NCBI GenBank assembly: GCA_964562375.1
Contig: CAZLSW010000112.1
Span: 1-7,717, forward strand
Length of the DNA stretch: 7,717 nt
DNA from: JAJPXC01 sp964562375
GTDB lineage: Bacteria > Bacteroidota > Bacteroidia > Bacteroidales > Muribaculaceae
Direction of reading: 5' to 3'
Shown: positions 1 through 5,228 of the stretch, piece after piece
Numbering within the stretch: position 1 is the stretch's first letter
Layout of the letters: each line of letters begins with the position of its first letter
The notes under the pieces: model-generated
What the model saw: only the letters and a program-made list of their open reading frames with translations
Databases searched by the model: none
What the model was told of the DNA's origin: nothing
Position numbers and translations under genes: made by a program

Positions 1-91
1 ACTAACAACTAACAACTAACAACTAACAACTAACAACTAACAACTAACAACTAACCATTAACAACTAACCATTAACCACTCACTACTCACT
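1..91. repeat. Degenerate 7-bp tandem array (ACTAACA units)
   Basis: Thirteen contiguous heptamers can be read. Seven are exact ACTAACA copies (1-49), followed by ACTAACC, ATTAACA, ACTAACC, ATTAACC and two ACTCACT units (50-91). The array begins at the window edge and may extend further left. Copies are perfect at the left and decay towards the gene, as expected for an array that expands and contracts by slipped-strand pairing at one end. A 7-bp unit shifts the reading frame, and TAA occurs in most units, so this is not coding DNA. It occupies the place where a umuC promoter or a umuD gene might be expected. Any regulatory effect is inference. Confidence 0.9.
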
Positions 92-115
92 AATTACCTA
101 ATTACCTAATTACCT
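92..115. repeat. Three exact copies of an 8-bp unit (AATTACCT)
   Basis: Three perfect AATTACCT octamers follow the heptamer array without a gap, and a run of five C residues (116-120) separates them from the umuC start codon. The unit looks derived from the neighbouring heptamers, through an ACTAATTACC-like intermediate with one extra base. Copy-number change here would alter the 5' untranslated leader of umuC but not its reading frame, because an in-frame TAA at 91-93 lies upstream of the only plausible start. Confidence 0.85.
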
Positions 116-120
116 CCCCC

Positions 121-1410
121 ATGATCGCCCTGGCCGATTGCAACAATTTCTTCTGCTCTTGCGAGCGAGTGTTTCACCCCGAGGTGAGACGCCGCCCCAC
201 GGTCGTGCTGTCCAACAACGACGGATGCGTGGTGGCCCGCAGCAACGAGGCCAAGGCACTGGGAATCAAGATGGGCGACGTCTACTTCCAGATACGCGAC
301 ATGCTCGAGCGCAACGGCGTGGCCGTGTTCTCCTCCAATTATACCCTATATGGCGACATGTCGCGCCGGGTGATGTCGTTGCTGAGCCGCTATGCTCCCC
401 GTATCGACGTTTACTCAATCGACGAGGCCTTCCTCTACCTCGACGGGATGGGCACAAGTGACGACCTGGGCGAGTACTGTCGCGGCATGGTCACAACCGT
501 CACCCGAGGGACCGGTATCCCCATTTCGGTAGGAATCGCCCCCACCAAAACGCTGGCCAAGATAGCCTCCAAGTTTGCCAAAAAATACCCCGGCTACAAG
601 GGCGTTTGTGTCATCGACAACGAGGAACGGCGCCGCAAGGCATTGGAGTTGACCGAAGTGGGCGACGTGTGGGGAATCGGCCATCGATACGCCGATAAAT
701 TGGCCCGCTCGGGAGTGCGCACCGCTTGGGACTTCACCCAAAAGCACAAGGACTGGATCCGCGCCAACTTCACAGTCAACGGCCTGCGCACGTGGCAGGA
801 GTTGCGTGGGCTGAGCTGCGTCGACCTCGACGAGCGACCCATGAAGAAAAGCATCTGCACAAGCCGCTCTTTCCCCAATCAGGGGGTCAACCGCCTACCC
901 GACTTGCAAGAGGCCGTGGCCAACTTCGCGGCCACATGCGTCAGGAAGCTGAGAGAGCAACGGTCGGTGTGCCGAGCCTTGACCGTCTTCGCCTACACCA
1001 GCCGATTCCGCACCGACCTCCCCTGGCATATGATCAACGCCACCGTGACACTCCCCACCCCCTCGTCGTGTCTTACCGAGGTAGTCTCGTCGGCCCTAAA
1101 TGCCATTTCAAGCCACTACGGAGGCGAACGCTGCTACTACAAGAAGGCTGGAGTGCTCGTGTGGGACATCTCCCGCGAGGACGAGTTGCAGTTCAACCTC
1201 TTCGACCCGCTTGACCGCCCACGGATGTTGACCTTGCAAAAATCCATCGACAAGGTTAACCGCCTCTTCGGCGACGGAGCGCTACGCACAGCAGCCCAGT
1301 GCCGACCAGGCGCGGCCATCGAAAACGGTGCCCGCAGCTACTCCCTGCGTCGCGACCATCTTTCCCGGCAATACACCACCAATCTGTCGCAAATCCTCAC
1401 CCCGGTCTAA
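121..1410 (+). CDS. umuC: Y-family DNA polymerase, UmuC subunit (translesion synthesis)
   Basis: This is a full-length 429-residue UmuC-type polymerase (E. coli UmuC is 422). UmuC, normally with processed UmuD, copies past damaged template bases during the SOS response. Visible landmarks are the palm acidic residues D6 (motif LADCNNF) and D101-E102 (YSIDEAF), the SNNDGCVVARS segment (31-41), the helix-hairpin-helix-like VWGIG (183-187), the little-finger region, a beta-clamp-binding motif QFNLF at 357-361, and a UmuC-type C-terminal tail with SRQYTT (415-420). The steric-gate position is F11, where E. coli UmuC has Tyr. The start at 121 is fixed by the family N-terminus and by an in-frame TAA at 91-93 with no start codon between. 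There is no Shine-Dalgarno sequence, which is usual in Bacteroidetes. No umuD is visible: the upstream DNA is a tandem array running to the window edge. The stop is 79 bp before the next gene, so it is probably transcribed separately. Identification is secure; SOS control cannot be seen. Confidence 0.95.
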   Translation: MIALADCNNFFCSCERVFHPEVRRRPTVVLSNNDGCVVARSNEAKALGIKMGDVYFQIRDMLERNGVAVFSSNYTLYGDMSRRVMSLLSRYAPRIDVYSIDEAFLYLDGMGTSDDLGEYCRGMVTTVTRGTGIPISVGIAPTKTLAKIASKFAKKYPGYKGVCVIDNEERRRKALELTEVGDVWGIGHRYADKLARSGVRTAWDFTQKHKDWIRANFTVNGLRTWQELRGLSCVDLDERPMKKSICTSRSFPNQGVNRLPDLQEAVANFAATCVRKLREQRSVCRALTVFAYTSRFRTDLPWHMINATVTLPTPSSCLTEVVSSALNAISSHYGGERCYYKKAGVLVWDISREDELQFNLFDPLDRPRMLTLQKSIDKVNRLFGDGALRTAAQCRPGAAIENGARSYSLRRDHLSRQYTTNLSQILTPV

Positions 1411-1433
1411 ACAAATTTTCGCCGAAATTTTGT
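1411..1433. terminator. Near-perfect palindrome after umuC; possible terminator or operator
   Basis: Immediately after the umuC stop, 23 bp read as an almost perfect dyad centred on C1422. Ten of eleven position pairs are complementary, with a single T/T mismatch (1416/1428). The arms are ACAAA-t-TTTCG and CGAAA-t-TTTGT. As RNA it would form an AT-rich stem with a small GC-rich loop, but no T-run follows the stem beyond the TTTT within its right arm. A weak bidirectional terminator or a dimeric-repressor operator for the following operon are both possible, and the sequence does not decide between them. Confidence 0.35.
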
Positions 1434-1449
1434 GGCAGTGAAACTTTTG
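1416..1449 (+). promoter_or_regulatory. Weak candidate promoter for the ABC/membrane-protein operon
   Basis: A TAnnTTTG-like -7 box, AACTTTTG (1442-1449, one mismatch), lies 40 bp before the ABC ATPase start. TTTTC at 1416-1420 sits at roughly the distance expected for the TTTG -33 element but does not match it fully. If used, the palindrome at 1411-1433 would overlap the -33 region, a typical repressor position. This rests on a weak match to the Bacteroidetes promoter pattern in a short AT-rich gap. An alternative -7 box, AAATTTTG at 1425-1432, has no -33 partner. Confidence 0.2.
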
Positions 1450-1489
1450 ATGTTACTTCGCGTCTTATAAGGAAAACTCTTACCACAAG

Positions 1490-2425
1490 ATGCAAATATT
1501 ACAAGTAGACAACGTAACGAAACGCTATGCGGGCCACACGGCCCTCGACAACGTTTCGCTCGCAGTGGACGAAGGCTCGATTTACGGCCTATTGGGTCCC
1601 AACGGAGCCGGCAAAACCACCCTGATACGCATTATCAACCACATCACGGCTCCCGATAGCGGCACCGTCACCCTCAATGGTCACCGCCTTACAGCACAGG
1701 ACGTCACCACCATTGGTTATCTCCCCGAGGAGCGTGGACTGTACAAGAAAATGAAAGTGGGCGAGCAGGCGATGTTTTTCGCTCGCCTGAAAGGATTGTC
1801 GCGTGGCGAGGCCAAGCGCCGGTTGACACAATGGTTTGAGAAATTCGACATCATGCCCTGGTGGAACAAAAAAGTGGAAGAGCTTTCCAAGGGCATGGCC
1901 CAGAAGATACAATTCATCGTGACGGTGCTTCACGAGCCTAAGCTACTGATTTTCGACGAACCGTTCTCGGGATTCGACCCCATCAACGCCGACCTCCTGA
2001 AGCGCGAGATTCTTGAGCTGCGCGACCGTGGCGCCACCATCATCTTCTCCACCCACAACATGGACTCGGTGGAACGCGTGTGCGACTCTCTTACCCTTAT
2101 CAACCAAGGCCACAACATCCTCTCGGGCAACGTGGAGCAGATACGCCGCAACGCCTCCAAGGGATTGATCGCTTTGGAGTTTCAGGGCGACCAAACGAAG
2201 TTGCTCGACACCCTGGGCGACCGCGTGAAGCATTACAAACTGTCGGCCGAGGAGGGTGCCCTGGGACGTAAACTCACCCTGGAGCTAACCGACGATCAAG
2301 CCGTGAAAGAGGTGGTCGACTTGGCCAATGAGGCAGTTACCCTCAACTCGTTCACCCGCGTGATCCCCTCAATGGACGAGATTTTCATCAACACCGTCAA
2401 CCAAAACAATACCCTGGAGCAATGA
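1490..2425 (+). CDS. ABC transporter ATP-binding protein, NatA-like (DUF4162 C-terminus)
   Basis: This is a 311-residue cytoplasmic ATPase subunit that would power the permease encoded next. In order it shows Walker A GPNGAGKT (36-43), GYLPEERGLY at the Q-loop (76-85, where Glu replaces the usual Gln), the signature ELSKGMAQK (131-139, LSKGM in place of LSGGQ), Walker B LLIFDEP (152-158), D-loop SGFDP (160-164) and switch His189 in FSTHN. The C-terminal ~90 residues, ending in IPSMDEIFI, match the DUF4162 extension of NatA-type ATPases. From memory, LSKGM and the Glu are normal in this Bacteroidetes subfamily and are not signs of decay. ATG1490 is preceded by a purine-rich AAGGAAAA (1470-1477) that is rather far for a ribosome site. 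The stop overlaps the permease start as ATGA, indicating translational coupling. The substrate is unknown: the Na+ export known for B. subtilis NatAB should not be assumed. Confidence 0.93.
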   Translation: MQILQVDNVTKRYAGHTALDNVSLAVDEGSIYGLLGPNGAGKTTLIRIINHITAPDSGTVTLNGHRLTAQDVTTIGYLPEERGLYKKMKVGEQAMFFARLKGLSRGEAKRRLTQWFEKFDIMPWWNKKVEELSKGMAQKIQFIVTVLHEPKLLIFDEPFSGFDPINADLLKREILELRDRGATIIFSTHNMDSVERVCDSLTLINQGHNILSGNVEQIRRNASKGLIALEFQGDQTKLLDTLGDRVKHYKLSAEEGALGRKLTLELTDDQAVKEVVDLANEAVTLNSFTRVIPSMDEIFINTVNQNNTLEQ

Positions 2426-3729
2426 ACAACCTATCGTTAGTAATACGCCGCGAGTACCTCGAGCGCGTGCAGAAAAAGAGCTTTATCATCACCACGTTGC
2501 TAATGCCGGTGTTCATGTTGCTGATGTCGGCGGCTCCAGCGTTGATTATGAGCCTCAACACCTCCGATACCAAGGAGATAGCCGTAGTGGATTATTCGGG
2601 GGTGATCTCCCCTACCCTCGTGAGCGACGACCTGGCACGGTACGTTTCTACGGAGCAGCCATTGGACACGCTGGTGGCTTCCGACCGTTGGGATGGCATT
2701 GTGGTAATAGGATCCGACGTGGTGTCAAAGCCCGACAACGTGAAATTCTATTCCCGTGACGCGGCCCCGCAAGAGCTGCTTATGGATCTCAGCCGCCAGA
2801 TAGAATCCACCATCGAGCATGAGAGAATGGAAACCTACGGCATTCCCGATCTTGACAAAATCCTTGACGAGGTGAAGGTGGATGTCAATCTCACCACCCT
2901 CCGCATTAACGAGAAAAACGAGGCTACAGAATCGTCAACGCTGTTGAGCACCCTTATCGGCTTCGGCACCGCCTTTGTGCTTTACATGTTCTTGATCATG
3001 TACGGCCAGATGGTGATGATGTCGATTATCGAGGAGAAGAACAACCGCGTGCTCGAGATTGTGGTGTCGTCGGTGAAACCAGCCCAACTGATGATGGGCA
3101 AGATTATCGGCGTGTGCCTGGTGGCTGTCACCCAAGTGGTGTTGTGGACGCTCGTGTTCCTTGCCATATCGGGGTTGATGCTTCCGGCTTTCATGTCGCC
3201 TGAGCTGTCGGCCGAGGTGGCCGCTTACAACGCCGGCACATTGGAGGCCGACGCGGCTACCTCTGATATCACTATGATCCAAGCCATGGCGTCGCTGGGC
3301 AACATGGGTTACATCTTGTCGATGTGCGCCTACATCCTGTTATTCCTGATTGGCGGATTTTTGTTCTACGCAGGCATATATGCGGCCCTTGGCTCGGCCG
3401 TTGATAATGTGCAGGACGGGGGGCAACTCCAGATTATCGCCATCATTCCTATCCTCCTTGGCTTGATATTCGCCATCAGCGTGGTCAACGATCCCTCGAG
3501 CCAATTGGCAGTGATAATGTCGTTCATTCCCTTCACGTCGCCGATGGTAATGCTGGCGAGGGTGCCGTTCGACATCCCGGGATGGCAGATTTGGGTATCG
3601 CTGGCCATACTTTACGCGTCGTTTGTGGCTATGGTGTGGCTTGCTGCCAAGATTTACCGCGTGGGTATCTTCATGTACGGCAAAAAGCCCACCATTAAGG
3701 AGCTAATACGCTGGGCCACATATAAATAG
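2422..3729 (+). CDS. ABC-2 type permease, NatB-like
   Basis: This 435-residue inner-membrane protein is the channel partner of the preceding ATPase. The N-terminus IRREYLERVQKKSF (8-21) is the amphipathic cytoplasmic segment typical of this family. TM1 covers about 22-45. An extracytoplasmic domain of about 125 residues follows (46-172), with the KEIAVVDYSG beta-strand start common to NatB/YhaP-type proteins. TM2 covers about 174-203, and EEKNNRVLEIVVSSVKPAQLMMGK (in two parts, 204-216 and 217-227) is the conserved ABC-2 coupling loop. Further TM segments lie near 228-256, 296-324, 336-356, 361-380 and 388-410, and the tail is basic and cytoplasmic. The length is normal and no disruption is seen. 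The start overlaps the ATPase stop by 4 bp; the next gene begins 8 bp after its stop. The family is clear, the transported molecule is not. Confidence 0.9.
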   Translation: MNNLSLVIRREYLERVQKKSFIITTLLMPVFMLLMSAAPALIMSLNTSDTKEIAVVDYSGVISPTLVSDDLARYVSTEQPLDTLVASDRWDGIVVIGSDVVSKPDNVKFYSRDAAPQELLMDLSRQIESTIEHERMETYGIPDLDKILDEVKVDVNLTTLRINEKNEATESSTLLSTLIGFGTAFVLYMFLIMYGQMVMMSIIEEKNNRVLEIVVSSVKPAQLMMGKIIGVCLVAVTQVVLWTLVFLAISGLMLPAFMSPELSAEVAAYNAGTLEADAATSDITMIQAMASLGNMGYILSMCAYILLFLIGGFLFYAGIYAALGSAVDNVQDGGQLQIIAIIPILLGLIFAISVVNDPSSQLAVIMSFIPFTSPMVMLARVPFDIPGWQIWVSLAILYASFVAMVWLAAKIYRVGIFMYGKKPTIKELIRWATYK

Positions 3730-3737
3730 TATCGCCA

Positions 3738-5228
3738 ATGGGTAAACCCTCAGTGACCGTTAACCGCCTGTGGTGGCTGTGGCTCTTGGGAGCCATAGCC
3801 ATCTATGGTGTATTGGCGTGGATGGTGCCGATGGAGTACGACTCGCTCCGATTCGACGCCATCTATCGCCGCTATAACGGTGGCAGCGAGGGGTTTTCCT
3901 GGGCTGCTTGGTATCAATACGCTCTGGAGTTGGCCGAGATTGACAACGCTCGACTATCCAATATCGTGGCCCCTGTGATGTCGCTGATGGTACCACGCTG
4001 GCTGTGGGGATTGCTCACGGGCGTGGCTATGGCGGTGATGATAGGTTTCGCAACATTGTTGACGGGCGCGCGGCGGTTGCCAGCGTTGGCATTGACGTGG
4101 GTGATGCTGATCGTGCTGATGCCGTGGGCCAATTGTGTCTGGGTAGGCGATTATGCCCTGAATTACATCTACACGGGTGCGTTGACGATGGTGCTGGCGT
4201 GGGTGGTATTGACCACCGCTGCGAAACAGCGGGGCACCGTGGCTCCACGTATGGCCCTTGCCTTGGTTTTGGCGATAATCGTGGGGTGGATGCACGAGCA
4301 ATTCGCCCTGGGATTGGCTTGCGGATTGATCGCGTGGGTGATTGTTAGGAAGGAAAAGGCTGGGAACGACGCGGTGGAACCGCGCCGCACCATGGCCTCA
4401 AGCCGGTTGTTATGGATAGCTGTGGCGTTGATAGCCGTGTCGATCGTGGCATTGTCTTGCCCGGGGATGATGGTGAGATTCTATCATTCGGGAGTGGAGG
4501 CGAGAATGTCGAGCTTCTCCCTGGTGTTGATTAAAAATGTCGCCACACTGCTGCTGTGGGCGATACTCGTCTTGGGCTTGCTTGTGGACGGTCGCCGATG
4601 GTGGCGATGGTGCTGCTCTCGACCTGTGGTGGTGATTATGTCGGCCGGGGCTTTAGCCGCTATGGTGATTCACTTGGTGATGGGGGCGGCTCCCCGCAGC
4701 GCTTTCGCGGCTACACTGATGGCGATAGTGGCATTGGTGGCGCTCGCCAAGCCCGTGCTCGACTGCAAGAAGTGGACCACGGTGTCAATCGTTGTGATTC
4801 TCCTATGTTACGCTCAAGGAGTTATAGCTTGCGTGGCGCAATACCCTTATTATCGGCAATACCAAGAGATTATGGCCGAGATAAAGTCGCATCCCGGTCA
4901 AACGATCTATCGCGACGTGCTCCCCGTGTACCATGTGGAGAGGTGGAAGCGTGGAATGAGTTCCCGCGCCACATGGATCGAGCCGTTCACCTACCTTTGC
5001 CTATGGGAAGAGGCCGCGCTTGACGGCTCGGTGGTGGTCCCCGCGTGCCTCGACCGCGACCTTGAAGCTTATCCGTTGCCCGAAATGGTATCGGATACCG
5101 TGCCAGCGCCAGATACCCCTACCCCTTACTATTATTACGACGAGAATGGGCGAACGATGTATTACCTGCCGTTCCACGACCGTAAAGGCCGATTAAGATA
5201 TTACTATTACTATCCCGATGAGTACTAA
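3738..5228 (+). CDS. Polytopic membrane protein, GT-C glycosyltransferase-like (possibly DUF6056-like), paralogue A
   Basis: This is a 496-residue integral membrane protein of unknown function. By eye it has about 11 membrane segments (near 11-30, 84-108, 114-132, 139-160, 170-186, 189-203, 222-241, 263-284, 296-316, 321-338 and 346-366). Basic residues on alternate loops place the N-terminus inside and a 130-residue C-terminal domain (368-496) in the periplasm. The first outside loop carries E33-x-D35, followed by IYRRYNGGSEGFSW and DNARL (69-73). A later outside turn has GWMHEQFAL (183-191). An ExD or DD motif after TM1 is a hallmark of GT-C glycosyltransferases, and the layout recalls DUF6056 proteins, so a lipid-linked sugar transferase is a reasonable guess but unproven. 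The C-terminus is tyrosine-rich (YYYY 464-467, YYYYY 488-492). The gene starts 8 bp after the permease and overlaps its paralogue by 11 bp. ATG3738 is supported by alignment with the paralogue's N-terminus. Confidence 0.85.
   Translation: MGKPSVTVNRLWWLWLLGAIAIYGVLAWMVPMEYDSLRFDAIYRRYNGGSEGFSWAAWYQYALELAEIDNARLSNIVAPVMSLMVPRWLWGLLTGVAMAVMIGFATLLTGARRLPALALTWVMLIVLMPWANCVWVGDYALNYIYTGALTMVLAWVVLTTAAKQRGTVAPRMALALVLAIIVGWMHEQFALGLACGLIAWVIVRKEKAGNDAVEPRRTMASSRLLWIAVALIAVSIVALSCPGMMVRFYHSGVEARMSSFSLVLIKNVATLLLWAILVLGLLVDGRRWWRWCCSRPVVVIMSAGALAAMVIHLVMGAAPRSAFAATLMAIVALVALAKPVLDCKKWTTVSIVVILLCYAQGVIACVAQYPYYRQYQEIMAEIKSHPGQTIYRDVLPVYHVERWKRGMSSRATWIEPFTYLCLWEEAALDGSVVVPACLDRDLEAYPLPEMVSDTVPAPDTPTPYYYYDENGRTMYYLPFHDRKGRLRYYYYYPDEY
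4216..4232. repeat. Small inverted repeat in the first cytoplasmic hairpin region of paralogue A
   Basis: CCGCTG (4216-4221) and CAGCGG (4227-4232) are perfectly complementary 6-bp arms around CGAAA. They lie in the short cytoplasmic loop TAAKQRG, the site at which paralogue B carries its first palindromic element. The sequence differs from that element, so this may be coincidence in GC-rich DNA or a relic of a different insertion. Confidence 0.4.
4370..4384. repeat. Inverted repeat shared by both paralogues (copy in A)
   Basis: CGCGGT (4370-4375) and ACCGCG (4379-4384) form perfect 6-bp arms around GGA, encoding part of the cytoplasmic loop AVEPRR. The same palindrome is present in paralogue B at 5889-5903, within a block of 31 identical bases out of 33 (4371-4403 in A). 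It sits just after the point where paralogue B carries an extra 18 bp. Confidence 0.55.

Noticed and set aside
1..115. Tandem array considered as a CRISPR array
   Set aside because: Units of 7-8 bp are directly contiguous with no unique spacers, so this is a simple tandem repeat.
1299..1508. Small + strand frame bridging umuC and the ABC gene
   Set aside because: It overlaps the conserved UmuC tail and the ABC start in another frame and has no start context or recognisable motif.
1868..1900. LSKGM signature and Glu at the Q-loop of the ABC ATPase as signs of an inactive transporter
   Set aside because: From memory these are regular features of this NatA-like subfamily in Bacteroidetes, and all other nucleotide-binding motifs are intact.
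1589..1933. Long open frame on the minus strand across the ABC ATPase gene
   Set aside because: It is the antisense shadow of a gene with complete Walker, signature and H-loop motifs; its translation shows no recognisable domain.
4592..4607. Further inverted repeat (TCGCC / GGCGA) in another cytoplasmic loop of paralogue A
   Set aside because: Arms of only 5 bp are expected by chance in GC-rich coding DNA, and no related copy occurs in paralogue B.
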